Origin: Bythopirellula sp.
GTDB taxonomy: Bacteria > Planctomycetota > Planctomycetia > Pirellulales > Lacipirellulaceae
Length of the DNA: 64,000 bases
Reading direction: 5' to 3'
NCBI GenBank assembly: GCA_028285205.1
Contig: JANQQA010000266.1
Span: 33,559-97,558 of the forward strand
A program made the translations under genes and the position numbers. Below the pieces are notes generated by a model. The model did no database searches and was not told where the DNA came from. It saw only the letters and a program-made list of their open reading frames with translations. Of the stretch, positions 8,932 through 19,586 are shown piece after piece (positions within the stretch are counted from its first letter, which is position 1; every line of letters begins with the position of its first letter).

Positions 8932-11307
8932 ATGAACAACAACGTATCTCTAAACATTCTCCGCACGTTTACTTTGTTTGTCGCGACGGGGCTGATGAAT
9001 GGCTTTTCCGCGCGCGCCGCCGATATCGATCGATCGGTGCTGCCGATTCGTCGTCCTGCTGAAGCTCGCATTACCGAGATGGACGCGCGCAATGCGACCA
9101 AGCCGGAGCCATTCAGTGTCGAAGCTCCCGACGGTGCGCCCAATGTCGTGATTGTATTGATCGATGACATTGGCTTCGGCGCCACAACTCCGTTTGGTGG
9201 AGCCATCGAGACTCCGACCTTTGAAAGACTGGCCCGCAATGGCCTGCGATTCAACCGCTTCCACACGACTGCTCTCTGCTCGCCGACTCGGGCGTCGCTG
9301 TTGTCTGGGCGGAACCATCATAACGTCAACGTAGGTTCTGTGATGGAAGTGGCGACCGGCTTTCCCGGCAACCTCGGGATGCGACCCAATAACGCCAAGT
9401 ACTTTGCAGAAACGCTGCGTCACAACGGATACAGTACCGCGGCATTCGGCAAATGGCACGAAACGCCGACGTGGGAGGTCTCCGTCTCCGGTCCGTATTT
9501 CCGTTGGCCGACACATTCTGGGTTCGACAAGTTCTATGGCTTTATTGGCGGTGAAACCAACCAATGGGAGCCAGTCATCTTTGATGGCGTCACCCGCGTC
9601 CCGAAGAAAGAGCAGGACGACTACCACTTCACTGCCGACATGACGACCGAAGCGGTCGAGTGGGTCAAGTTTCAGCAGGCGATGACGCCGGACAAACCGT
9701 TCTTCATCTACTACGCGACCGGCGCGACGCATGCTCCGCATCACGCGCCGAAAAAATGGATCGAGAAGTATCAAGGAAAATTCGATCAAGGATGGCAGGC
9801 CCTGCGTGAGGAGACCGTCGCGCGCCAGAAGAAGATAGGAATCGTTCCTGCAGACACGAAGCTCACCGAGATGCCCGCGGACATCAAGGATTGGGAGTCG
9901 CTCAGCGATAACGAGAAGAGGTTGTTCGCATTGCAAATGGAGACCTTTGCCGGCTTTGCCGAGCACACCGACGTGGAGGTTGGCCGACTGGTCAGCGCCA
10001 TTGATGAGATCGGCGAACTTGAGAACACGCTGTTCATCTACATCATGGGCGATAACGGCTCCAGTGCGGAGGGTGGACTGGAAGGAACATTCAACGAACT
10101 GGTTCACCTCAACGGCATCTTCGATGCGGAGACCGTCGACAGCATGCTGCAGCGTGCCGACGACTGGGGAGGTCCGAACTCTTTCCCACACATGACCTGC
10201 GCGTGGGCAGTCGCCACGGACGCGCCGTTCAAATGGACGAAGCAGATGGCGGCCGATTTTGGTGGCACCCGCAATGGAATGGTGATGCATTGGCCAGCAG
10301 GGCTGAAAGCGAAGGGCGAGATTCGCAGCCAGTGGCATCATGTCAACGACGTGGCTGCCACCGTCTTGGAAGCGGCGAATCTTCCCCATTCAAAATCGAT
10401 CAATGGTGTTGAACAAAAGCCGCTGGACGGAGTGAGCATGTTGTATGCGGCCAAAGATAGCGAGGCGAAGGGTCGGCATAACACGCAATACTTCGAAATG
10501 TTCGGCAACCGCGCGATTTATCACGAAGGGTGGTTGGCCCGCGTTGTCCATCAAATTCCATGGGAGGGTAAGCCCCTGTGCGCGCTGGAGGACGATGTGT
10601 GGGAACTCTACAATATCGAAGCAGACTTCAGTTTGAGCCAGAACCTGGCCGAGGCGCACCCCGAGAAACTCAAAGAGTTGCAGAACGTCTTCAAGGACGA
10701 GGCCATCGCGAACAATGTGTTCCCGCTCGATGACCGCCTGTATGAGCGCTTTAACGCCAAGCTCGCTGGGCGTCCGGATCTCATGGGCGACCGAAAGTCA
10801 CTTACGCTGGCGCACGGCATGGAGGGAATTCTTGAGAACACCTTCCTGAATGTGAAGAACACATCCAAGACAATCGAGGCCAAAGTGACCCTTGATGGAA
10901 AGCGGCACGGGATCATTCTCTGCCAAGGTGGAAAATTCGGCGGTTGGGCGCTGTACATGAACGATGGCAAACCGGGTTACACCTACAACTGGTTCGGTCT
11001 GGATCGTTACACGATCGAATCGCCTACAGCGATAGAGTCTAACGAAGCGAAAATCAAGCTCACGTTCGATTACGATGGTGGCGGCATCGGCAAGGGTGGC
11101 ACCGCCACGCTGTTTGTCGACGGGAAGCAAGTCGCGGAAGGACGCGTCGAAAAGACCGAACCCGCCGTGTTCTCCGCGGACGAGACCGCCGATGTTGGTG
11201 TGGACGACGCCACTCAGGTGGTGGAGCAACTCTTTGAAGACCGTGAGGCGTCTGAATTTACGGGACATGTCGACTCGGTGATGATCACCATCGCTGACGA
11301 TGATTGA
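8932..11307 (+). CDS. arylsulfatase
   Basis: 'NVVIVLIDDIGFG', 'TTALCSPTRASLLSGRNHH' (CxPxR), 'YIMGDNGSS'; C-terminal jelly-roll-like region. Start likely 8932. Confidence 0.92.
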   Translation: MNNNVSLNILRTFTLFVATGLMNGFSARAADIDRSVLPIRRPAEARITEMDARNATKPEPFSVEAPDGAPNVVIVLIDDIGFGATTPFGGAIETPTFERLARNGLRFNRFHTTALCSPTRASLLSGRNHHNVNVGSVMEVATGFPGNLGMRPNNAKYFAETLRHNGYSTAAFGKWHETPTWEVSVSGPYFRWPTHSGFDKFYGFIGGETNQWEPVIFDGVTRVPKKEQDDYHFTADMTTEAVEWVKFQQAMTPDKPFFIYYATGATHAPHHAPKKWIEKYQGKFDQGWQALREETVARQKKIGIVPADTKLTEMPADIKDWESLSDNEKRLFALQMETFAGFAEHTDVEVGRLVSAIDEIGELENTLFIYIMGDNGSSAEGGLEGTFNELVHLNGIFDAETVDSMLQRADDWGGPNSFPHMTCAWAVATDAPFKWTKQMAADFGGTRNGMVMHWPAGLKAKGEIRSQWHHVNDVAATVLEAANLPHSKSINGVEQKPLDGVSMLYAAKDSEAKGRHNTQYFEMFGNRAIYHEGWLARVVHQIPWEGKPLCALEDDVWELYNIEADFSLSQNLAEAHPEKLKELQNVFKDEAIANNVFPLDDRLYERFNAKLAGRPDLMGDRKSLTLAHGMEGILENTFLNVKNTSKTIEAKVTLDGKRHGIILCQGGKFGGWALYMNDGKPGYTYNWFGLDRYTIESPTAIESNEAKIKLTFDYDGGGIGKGGTATLFVDGKQVAEGRVEKTEPAVFSADETADVGVDDATQVVEQLFEDREASEFTGHVDSVMITIADDD

Positions 11308-11522
11308 TGCCTAGGAAGGTGGATTCCGAACGGAGACGACATAGAGGCGATCGTTTCTACGTTGACATCTTTACGTCTCAGTCATCACGTCTGATATGCC
11401 GAACGCAGGTTGCGACTGGAAGCAAGGGTAAATAATCGTTGTCGACGTCGGTTTGCATGCTGCTACTGCTGCAGTAAAATAGCATGCTCTCACCAATACG
11501 TGCCGCTGATTAGACAACTACT

Positions 11523-14138
11523 ATGTGGCTGCTACGCGATCGGATTCCGCCTGCGCTTCTGCTCGTTGCGCTCTCGGTAGTGCCGCATCCGCTTCGCGTC
11601 GTCGCCGCCGAGCAATCCGAGAGCATACAGTTTTTCGAAAATCGTATTCGTCCCGTGTTGGTCGAATCGTGCTACGAGTGCCACTCCGCGGATGCCAGCG
11701 AAGTCCAAGGCGAGCTGACTCTCGATAATCGAGCCGCCGTCGAGCGCGGTGGTCGATCCGGTGCTGTGATCGTGCCTGCGGATCCTGACGCGAGCAAGCT
11801 GCTCCGCGCACTCGAATACAACGACCATGATCTGCAGATGCCACCAGGCGGCAGGCTGGCAGACGAAGTGATTGCCGATTTCCGGCGCTGGATCGAACTG
11901 GGGGCCCCCGACCCGCGCGATGGCAGCGCTGCACCAATCGATACGATTGCCTCACGCGCCGCGAGACACTGGGCATTCCAACCGCCACGCCGACCGGAGC
12001 TACCAGCGGACGTAGATGACCGTTGGTCTGCCAAGGCCTTCGACAGGTTGGTGTTTGCGGAACTCTCGACGGAAGGTCTCTCGCCGTCACGCCCAGCCCG
12101 GCCTGGCGAACTCATTCGTAGGCTCTACTTCGACCTGATCGGGCTGCCCCCCACGTGGGAGAAAGTCGATGCGTTCGAATCCATCGCTACCGATGCCGCG
12201 TATGAAGAACTGGTCGACGGTCTGATCGGCTCGCCACAATTCGGCGAACGCTGGGCTCGGCACTGGCTGGACTTGGCGAGGTTCGCCGACACCAAGGGCT
12301 ACGTGTTCACGGCAAAGCGCGAATTTCCCAACGCGTACAAGTACCGAGATTGGGTGATCGATGCCTTCAACGACGAAATGCCGATCGATCAGTTCATGAG
12401 GTATCAGCTGGCCGCCGACCAGATGGTTGAAGGTGACGAGCAGAATCATCACTTGGCAGCGCAGGGTTTTGTCACGCTGGGCCGGCGGTTTATCAACAAT
12501 CGTCACGATATCGTCGCGGATCGCATTGATGTGATTTTTCGCGGCATGATGGGCCTGACCGCTGCCTGTGCGCGCTGTCATGATCACAAATTCGACCCGA
12601 TTTCCGATGAGGACTACTACGCGTTGTACGGCATCTTGGCCAGCTCCGAAGAGCAGCAGGACGAAGACCTTCCGTTGAGACTCGTCGATCGAACGGAACC
12701 CAAAGACATCGGCGTGTTTGTCCGCGGCAACGCTCATAACCGCACCGAGCCCGTGGCTCGCGGCTTCCCAACCTATTTCACAAACTTCGCAACACCAATT
12801 ACCGGCGGCAGTGGCCGCTTGCAGCTTGCCCACGCCATAACGCATGCTGACAATCCGCTTACCGCACGCGTATTCGTCAATCGTGTTTGGGGGCACCTGT
12901 TTGGCGAACAACTTGTCAGATCACCATCGGACTTCGGACTGCGTAGTGAAGCGCCGCGGCATCAAGACGTGCTTGATTTGCTCGCCACTGAATTTGTTAC
13001 CAACGGCTGGTCGCTCAAGTGGCTGATTCGTGAACTAGTCACCTCGAGTACCTACCGACAATCGTCTGAGGCTGTGCGCGAGTTAATAGCTGCCGACCCA
13101 GATAATCAGCTTTGGGGTCGCATGAACCGTCGACGCCTCGACTTCGAAGCACTGCGGGACGGTTTACTCAAAGTGTCGGGTCGCCTCGATGAACGTGTCG
13201 GTGGCGAGTCGGAACGCATTGACACTGACGAAGGAGGCACGCGGCGCACACTTTACGCGCACATCGACCGTCAGAACTTGCCAGGTGTCTTCCGCGCATT
13301 CGATTTCGCCAGTCCAGATACCCATTCACCGGAACGACCGCACACCTTGGTTCCGCAACAAGCACTATTCCTGCTTAATAGTCCGATGGTTCAGCGAGTT
13401 GCTAGTCAGCTGGTCGATTCGCTGCCAGATGCGGAACCGTCCGTGCGCATCGCAGAGTTGTATCGCCGCGTGTTAGCCCGAGGGCCGAGACAGGAGGAGA
13501 CAGAAAGCGCTCAGCAGTTTCTCCAGCACCGCGAGCCAGAGACTTTGCCGAGAGATGAGTGGAGTTTTGGCTTTGGCTCGATTCAATTCTGTGACGAACA
13601 ATGTCGCGTTCACTTTCAGCCACTAAGCCATTTTGTTGACAATCGTTGGCAGCAAGAAAAGGAGTTCCCGGACAAGCAATACGGGCACCTCTGTATCACT
13701 ACTAAAGGTGGCCATCCCGGCGACCGACCAGAGTACAGTGCAATCCGCCGTTGGACGGCGCCGGCGACGGGCAAACTCGTCATATCCGGCGACCTCAGTC
13801 GACCAAGCGAGAAAGGCGACGGTATCGAGGCGCATGTGATTTCCTCACGACGTGGCGTGCTTGCAAACTGGACTCTTCAACACGGCAGTCAACAAACGCC
13901 CGTCGAGCCAACCGAAGTTGAGCTTGGTGAAACCATCGATTTTGTCGTGGGGTGTCGAGAAAACGCAGGCTGGGATTCGTTCGAGTGGAGCGTGTCGCTG
14001 GCACTCGATACTCCCGATGGCTGGCAGCGCTGGTCGTCGGAGCAGGATTTTCATGGGCCACAACTCGATCCGCTCGATTTGTGGTCGCAGCTAGCGCAAG
14101 TTCTCTTAGTCTCCAACGAGTTCCTCTACGTCGATTGA
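11523..14138 (+). CDS. Planctomycete cytochrome C / DUF1549 / DUF1553 domain protein
   Basis: 'RPVLVESCYECHSADASEVQGELTLDNRAA' heme-binding region, 'GERWARHWLDLARFADTKGY', 'NRVWGHLFGEQLVRSPSDFG', 'RPHTLVPQQALFLLNSPMV'. Confidence 0.9.
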   Translation: MWLLRDRIPPALLLVALSVVPHPLRVVAAEQSESIQFFENRIRPVLVESCYECHSADASEVQGELTLDNRAAVERGGRSGAVIVPADPDASKLLRALEYNDHDLQMPPGGRLADEVIADFRRWIELGAPDPRDGSAAPIDTIASRAARHWAFQPPRRPELPADVDDRWSAKAFDRLVFAELSTEGLSPSRPARPGELIRRLYFDLIGLPPTWEKVDAFESIATDAAYEELVDGLIGSPQFGERWARHWLDLARFADTKGYVFTAKREFPNAYKYRDWVIDAFNDEMPIDQFMRYQLAADQMVEGDEQNHHLAAQGFVTLGRRFINNRHDIVADRIDVIFRGMMGLTAACARCHDHKFDPISDEDYYALYGILASSEEQQDEDLPLRLVDRTEPKDIGVFVRGNAHNRTEPVARGFPTYFTNFATPITGGSGRLQLAHAITHADNPLTARVFVNRVWGHLFGEQLVRSPSDFGLRSEAPRHQDVLDLLATEFVTNGWSLKWLIRELVTSSTYRQSSEAVRELIAADPDNQLWGRMNRRRLDFEALRDGLLKVSGRLDERVGGESERIDTDEGGTRRTLYAHIDRQNLPGVFRAFDFASPDTHSPERPHTLVPQQALFLLNSPMVQRVASQLVDSLPDAEPSVRIAELYRRVLARGPRQEETESAQQFLQHREPETLPRDEWSFGFGSIQFCDEQCRVHFQPLSHFVDNRWQQEKEFPDKQYGHLCITTKGGHPGDRPEYSAIRRWTAPATGKLVISGDLSRPSEKGDGIEAHVISSRRGVLANWTLQHGSQQTPVEPTEVELGETIDFVVGCRENAGWDSFEWSVSLALDTPDGWQRWSSEQDFHGPQLDPLDLWSQLAQVLLVSNEFLYVD

Positions 14139-14157
14139 ACCGACTCCATCTGAGCCC

Positions 14158-15579
14158 ATGATGACCAATCCATCACAACCCATCGTTTCACGCCGCGAAT
14201 TCTTCGGCACCGCCGGCATGGGCATGGGCGGCATGATGCTCGGTGGCATGCAGAACCAATCTGCTCTCGCGTCGGCTGATCGGCTCGCCACACGTGCGCC
14301 GCACTTCCCGGGCAAGGCGAAGCACGTCATTCACTTGTTCATGAATGGTGGCCCATCGCACCTCGACACGTTCGACCCGAAGCCGATTCTCAACAAGTAT
14401 GCTGGCAAGGCGCTTCCCTACAAGAACTTGGGAACCGAACGCCCCACCGGCGGAGTGCTACCTTCGACGTTCAAGTTCAGGAAGTACGGCGAGAGTGGCA
14501 TCGAAGTGAGTGAGCTGTTCCCCCACGTCGGTAATTGTATCGACGACATCTCGGTGATTCGCTCGATGTATGCCGACGTGCCGAATCACGAGCCCTCGCT
14601 GCTGCTAATGAACTGCGGCGAAGGCCGGCTCATCCGGCCCAGTGTCGGTTCGTGGGTGACGTACGGTTTAGGCAGCGCCAACCAAAACTTGCCTGCATTC
14701 GTGGCACTATGTCCGGGCGGCTATCCAATTCAAGAATCACAAAACTGGCAGGCGGGATTTCTGCCGGGGGCGTACCAAGCCACCCACATTGATACGAAGC
14801 ACGTCGCGATCGACCGCTTGATCGAGAACATCGAGAACCAGCGGACGACTCGAGCAGATCAGCGGCAACAACTTGATCTGCTGCTGGAGCTAAACCGACG
14901 TCACGCGGCCCAGCGGCAAGAGGATCCACAGCTGGAAGCTCAGATCGAATCGTTCGAGCTTGCCTATCGGATGCAAATGGAGGCGACCGATGCCTTTGAC
15001 GTAACGCGGGAGCCGCAGCACATTCGTGATCTCTACGGTCCCGGCGTCCAGGGCCGACAGATATTAATCGCCCGTCGCCTGGTTGAACGCGGTGTACGAT
15101 TCGTCCAGGTCTGGCATGGCAACGGCCAACCCTGGGATCACCACGATGACATCGCCGATCGCCACCCGAAGCTGGCCCTCCAATGCGATCAGCCGATTGC
15201 GGCTTTGCTAACAGACCTCAAGCAGCGCGGATTGCTCGACGAAACGCTCATCCTTTGGGGCGGCGAGTTCGGCCGCACGCCGGTCGTGGAACTTCCGAAG
15301 GAGGGGGCGAATCAAGGGAAGCAGAATGGTCGCGACCATAACCACCACGGGTTTACAGTTTGGATGGCAGGTGGTGGCATCCGCGGCGGTTACGTCCACG
15401 GTGCCACCGACGCGTTCGGGTTCAAGGCCGAACAAGATCGCACGCACGTGCACGACCTGCACGCAACGATGCTGCATTGCCTCGGCTTCGACCACACGAG
15501 GCTGACTTACCGTTACGCCGGTCGTGATTTCCGCCTGACCGACGTTCACGGTCGTGTCGTGCGAGAGTTGCTCGCGTAA
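14158..15579 (+). CDS. DUF1501 domain protein (sulfatase-like fold)
   Basis: 'SRREFFGTAGMGMGGMMLG' Tat-like leader; 'KHVIHLFMNGGPSHLDTFDPKP'; 'LWGGEFGRTPV'; 'DHNHHGFTVWMAGGGIRGG'. Confidence 0.93.
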   Translation: MMTNPSQPIVSRREFFGTAGMGMGGMMLGGMQNQSALASADRLATRAPHFPGKAKHVIHLFMNGGPSHLDTFDPKPILNKYAGKALPYKNLGTERPTGGVLPSTFKFRKYGESGIEVSELFPHVGNCIDDISVIRSMYADVPNHEPSLLLMNCGEGRLIRPSVGSWVTYGLGSANQNLPAFVALCPGGYPIQESQNWQAGFLPGAYQATHIDTKHVAIDRLIENIENQRTTRADQRQQLDLLLELNRRHAAQRQEDPQLEAQIESFELAYRMQMEATDAFDVTREPQHIRDLYGPGVQGRQILIARRLVERGVRFVQVWHGNGQPWDHHDDIADRHPKLALQCDQPIAALLTDLKQRGLLDETLILWGGEFGRTPVVELPKEGANQGKQNGRDHNHHGFTVWMAGGGIRGGYVHGATDAFGFKAEQDRTHVHDLHATMLHCLGFDHTRLTYRYAGRDFRLTDVHGRVVRELLA

Positions 15580-15778
15580 ATGGCCTTAGAGAATCGCAGC
15601 GACATGCCAGCTGCCAGTGGGACCACAAACAACGGATCTGTGCTGAGCGGCCAGCCGTCAGAATCGGTATAGATCGTTTCACACGACCGAAGAGCTGACG
15701 TCCCAACCTGCTTGGCTGTTGATTGCTTGTTTTTCGCTCCTGGCTTAAACATCGGCAAGTAGGCTGGACGGTGGGTCT

Positions 15779-17446
15779 ATGCCGCACAAAACTCCACCGA
15801 GATTTCTGCTTCGATTTCTAGCCGCCATGATCGATCACGATAGCTCGAAACGACCGCCCGTGCGCGGTGACTGGTGGCTGGACGACTTGCCGCCGTTGGG
15901 GGGACGTCTGCGGTTTGTGTTCTATGCCTGCCTGTTGTGGTTGTCGGTCGTGAATCTTAAATCACCGCTGGCCGGCACCGGTTTCTATGGCGAAACCGAT
16001 GCGAAGGCATTTCAAGCCTACGGACTACTCGGGTGGCTAGGTGTCGACTACCTACCGGTGGAAACCCTCAATGTGGTCGTCGGCGTAACGACGGCCGCTT
16101 GGATCGCAGCGATGATCGGCTTGGGCGGACGCGCGGCGATGATCGTCACAGCCGTCGGTGCGCTATTCCTTCAGGGCATGTTTCTGGGCAGCAACGCGCT
16201 GAACCACTACTACTTTCTGCCGGTGTACACACTCGCTGCGCTGTGCGTCGCAAGACCGTCGGTCGACCACTGGTCGATCGATTGGTGGGTCCGGCATTGG
16301 CGCGGGAGACAGCAGCCGACAGGCGGTTTGGGCGCAACAGGCGTCGCGCGGAAGTTGGTACTTGTCGCGGCGGTCGGCTTTTACTTCGCCGCAGGCTTCG
16401 CCAAGCTGTTCCATTCTGGTCTGGCCTGGGCCGATGGGCAGACGGTGCAGTATTTTTCGCAGCTGCGCAGCGGGCAATACCCGCTGGCCGACTACTTCGT
16501 TGACTATTTGTGGCTCGCCAAGATCGGATCGGTCGTCACGTTGTTCTTGGAGGTCGGGGCGCCGCTGGCACTGTTCTCGCGCGGCTTTCGTCATCTGTGG
16601 TTGCTCGGATTGCTTGGCATGCACATGGCCATTCGTTACGGAATGGGCCCGGCGTACTGGCCGAACGTAGTCTGTTTACTGTTAGTCGTAGATTGGAATT
16701 GGTTGAAGCAAACGTTGCTGGCCTGGTACAGCAAAACACGACGAGCTGGAGCTCCCAACGAGGTGGCGGCTCACAGCAAGTCGACGATACTTGCTGGCAG
16801 GCTGCTGGGGAGCACCGCACTGGTCATTGCATTCGGCACGGCAGTATTCGGCATCTTCTGGTGGCCGCTGACCAACGTGTACATGTATTGCAGCTACTTC
16901 AGCATCGAGCAGGATATCCGGGCTGGGCATCCACGACTTGATTACTTTCGCGCGCCGGAAGTGCAGTCGATTGCGCGCCAAATCCACGAAGCGAAGCCGC
17001 CTCGCGAAGTCGCCGAGTATCTATGTTTTCAAGCGGCTGTAAGGTTGACCAACAATGAGACAGAGCCGTTGTACTTGTTCGACTCCGTGGGGACGGCGAG
17101 CTGGAAGCAGTGGGTGCTCACCGTCGCAGCACCAGTGATTGTGGAGGACTTGGCGACTAAGCCGGTGGGGCGGATCGAGCACGACCCGTCTGCCACGAAG
17201 TATGCCGCCCAGCAGTTCTTGGAGTACTACGCGGACGTGTTGCGAAATCAAGTGCCCGAGGAATTCCTGCGAGAGTACCAATCCATCGAGATCGTCTACC
17301 CGCTTGAGTGCGACCCCAACGAAGACGACTGCCTGCCGACCGAGTTGATGCCTTACGCGGTCCGCGAAGAGTACGCGAAGCGGGAGAAGAACCTACCGCC
17401 CCATTTGCGAATGGTGCCACTGGCACGAGTGGCGATTGCCGACTAA
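15779..17446 (+). CDS. HTTM (gamma-carboxylase-like) membrane protein
   Basis: Multi-spanning; 'LGSNALNHYYFLPVYTLAALCVARP', 'YFAAGFAKLFHSGLAWADGQTVQYF'. Confidence 0.75.
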   Translation: MPHKTPPRFLLRFLAAMIDHDSSKRPPVRGDWWLDDLPPLGGRLRFVFYACLLWLSVVNLKSPLAGTGFYGETDAKAFQAYGLLGWLGVDYLPVETLNVVVGVTTAAWIAAMIGLGGRAAMIVTAVGALFLQGMFLGSNALNHYYFLPVYTLAALCVARPSVDHWSIDWWVRHWRGRQQPTGGLGATGVARKLVLVAAVGFYFAAGFAKLFHSGLAWADGQTVQYFSQLRSGQYPLADYFVDYLWLAKIGSVVTLFLEVGAPLALFSRGFRHLWLLGLLGMHMAIRYGMGPAYWPNVVCLLLVVDWNWLKQTLLAWYSKTRRAGAPNEVAAHSKSTILAGRLLGSTALVIAFGTAVFGIFWWPLTNVYMYCSYFSIEQDIRAGHPRLDYFRAPEVQSIARQIHEAKPPREVAEYLCFQAAVRLTNNETEPLYLFDSVGTASWKQWVLTVAAPVIVEDLATKPVGRIEHDPSATKYAAQQFLEYYADVLRNQVPEEFLREYQSIEIVYPLECDPNEDDCLPTELMPYAVREEYAKREKNLPPHLRMVPLARVAIAD

Positions 17447-17553
17447 CCGTTGTTCGGTCCGCGTCATGCGTCGAGTGACTTTCTGTCAAACGGTAGAGCC
17501 AGGACGGCAGCAATTGTGGAAGCGTGTCGGTTTCGAGACTCGACACACAGCAC

Positions 17554-18373
17554 TTAAGCCCGTTTTTGGGCAATGACCCCAAAGGTGTTCTTCACACCAA
17601 TCGCGTCTAAGCCTTGGAAGACTAGGCTCTGAGTGCTGAAGTAGGGTGCGATCTCACAGTCGAACCCCAAGTCCGCAAGCAACTCTCGAATTGCCTGTTG
17701 GTCCACTCCTTTGCGAGTGACATGGTATTCGGTGTTGTCGTGCATCGATTCTTCCAGATAGATTCCTTGTGAGCGACGAAACCGCCGCTTCAAGCCACCG
17801 ATCACATCCCCGTCGAATGGCCGCCAAGAAAGATAGGCAGCACGTGCGAAGGTGTGCGAAAGCACTCCACGGGTATCGTAACGCAGCGGGTCTTGAAACG
17901 AAAAGAACTGACCCCCTGGTTTGATCACTGCGGCTAGTTCTCTAATTAGTCCGAGATATTCAGGCACATGGTGCAAGAACGCGTTGACGACGACGATATC
18001 GTAACTCGCGTTCTGTTCGGCGAGTGTTTGGTGAATATCCTCGCAACGCACTTCCAGCATTTCGCCAAACTTCTCACATCGCTGCTGCAACGATTCGAGC
18101 TGACTGCTCGAAATATCAACCGCGACAACGTTGGCCCCCTAGCTCCAGAAAGGGCAGCTTGACCGACCCTTCGCCTGCACCTAAGTCGAGCACCTTGGGG
18201 ACGTCGACCTGTTGCTTGGCCGTATCAAATACTTGGACCACGAGTTCGCCATACAGCTTCCGTAGCGACGCGTGCTTGATGTGCGGAGCACCATCGATGT
18301 ACTTTCGTGTCGCTTCTTCGTCGTAAGCCGAGAAGTTCGCCAAAGCGGCGACCTGATTGATTCTCTCATCCAC
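17554..18373 (-). pseudogene. class I SAM-dependent methyltransferase, frameshifted
   Basis: N-terminal part 18116..18373 ('KVLDLGAGEGSVKLPFLELG') and C-terminal part 17554..18090 ('SYDIVVVNAFLHHVPEYLGLIRELAAVIKPGGQF') join as 'FLELGANVVAVDISSSQLESLQQRCEKFGE' if one base is removed from the C5 run at 18135-18139. Confidence 0.85.
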
Positions 18374-18639
18374 TACTCGATTCCTCGTCTGTCCCGCCTA
18401 GCCGATCTTGCCACGTCACCACCGCCTCTGAGTCGTGGTTCCGCTGGAAACGTCTGATAAACCGGTGCTCGATGCTAGCGCAATCGATTGGCTATCGCGA
18501 CTGACTAGAAGGTTGGGCCACAGGTAAGCAGTTGCGAGGCAAGGCTGTTGTGGCAAGCGTACATAACGCGTCGGCCGCGCGGGATACGACGAACCGAAGT
18601 ACTAAGCTAACATCCGGCTACTACCCTCAGAACCGAGCA

Positions 18640-19584
18640 CTAAGCGGCACCAAAGAAATACCGCGTGACGTGATAAAACACCGGGGCGGCGAAGCAGATC
18701 GCATCAATCCGGCTGAGCACTCCACCATGGCCTTCAATCAGGGTACCTGAGGTGACCTCACCGCGATCGCGTTTGATGGCGGCCATCGTCATTGCGCCGG
18801 CGGAGGCCATTATCGAGATGGTGATCGACATCGCACCCGCTTGCCACCAGTACGGAAACGGAGTGGCCCAATAGAGTCCCAAGCCGACGACGGCCGTCGC
18901 GGCAGCACCACCGAGGAGGCCTTCCCAGGTGCGGTTGCTATCGATCGTCTCAGCGATCAAGTGTTTCCCAAACAGTCGATTGCAGAGGAATTGAAGTAAC
19001 TCGGAGAACAGAACAATCGTCACAAAAAAGAATAAGAGTCGCGCGTTCGCGAAATTGCCCTCCATGTTCTTGCACTTGATGTACAACAACGCGGGGGCGA
19101 AGCTCAGGCAGTAAACGCAGATCAGCAGCCCGAATTGGATTTTGGCCACACGCTCCAGGAAATGCTGGAAGTCACCCGATACCGCAACTCGAGCAGCAAT
19201 GAACAGAAACGCGTAGACCGGAATCAGTATGCTGTAAAACGCATAGAAGTCAAACGCCACTAACACGAACTGCAGCGGAGTAAACAGAAAGAAGACCCAG
19301 AACAGCGCGCGGTGATCCCCGGTGCTCGTAGGCGTGAGTGTAATGAACTCACGCAGTGCCCAAAACGATAACAGGCCGAAGAGGATCACCGTCAGTTTCG
19401 GCTGAAAGAAGGCGAACCCGAGGACGATGCTGAAGAACCACCACGCTTGGACCCGACTGTTGAACGTACTGACCGAGCGCTCGTCGAGTCGCATCGACGT
19501 CTGGCGTTTCAGCCACTGGCCGGCCCCGGTGGCAATGCTCAGCAGTGCCAACACGACTCCCAACAGTGCCCAGTCTTCGACCAT
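18640..19584 (-). CDS. cdsA: phosphatidate cytidylyltransferase-like (CdsA family)
   Basis: Multi-spanning; 'AETIDSNRTWEGLLGGAAATAVVG' and 'IKRDRGEVTSGTLIEGHGGVLSRIDAICFAAPVFYH' CTP-transferase signature. Confidence 0.85.
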   Translation of the reverse strand: MVEDWALLGVVLALLSIATGAGQWLKRQTSMRLDERSVSTFNSRVQAWWFFSIVLGFAFFQPKLTVILFGLLSFWALREFITLTPTSTGDHRALFWVFFLFTPLQFVLVAFDFYAFYSILIPVYAFLFIAARVAVSGDFQHFLERVAKIQFGLLICVYCLSFAPALLYIKCKNMEGNFANARLLFFFVTIVLFSELLQFLCNRLFGKHLIAETIDSNRTWEGLLGGAAATAVVGLGLYWATPFPYWWQAGAMSITISIMASAGAMTMAAIKRDRGEVTSGTLIEGHGGVLSRIDAICFAAPVFYHVTRYFFGAA

Positions 19585-19586
19585 GA

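Noticed and set aside
8950-10389. 479-aa minus-strand ORF
   Set aside because: Fully antisense to the arylsulfatase with clear motifs; no recognisable domains in the antisense product.
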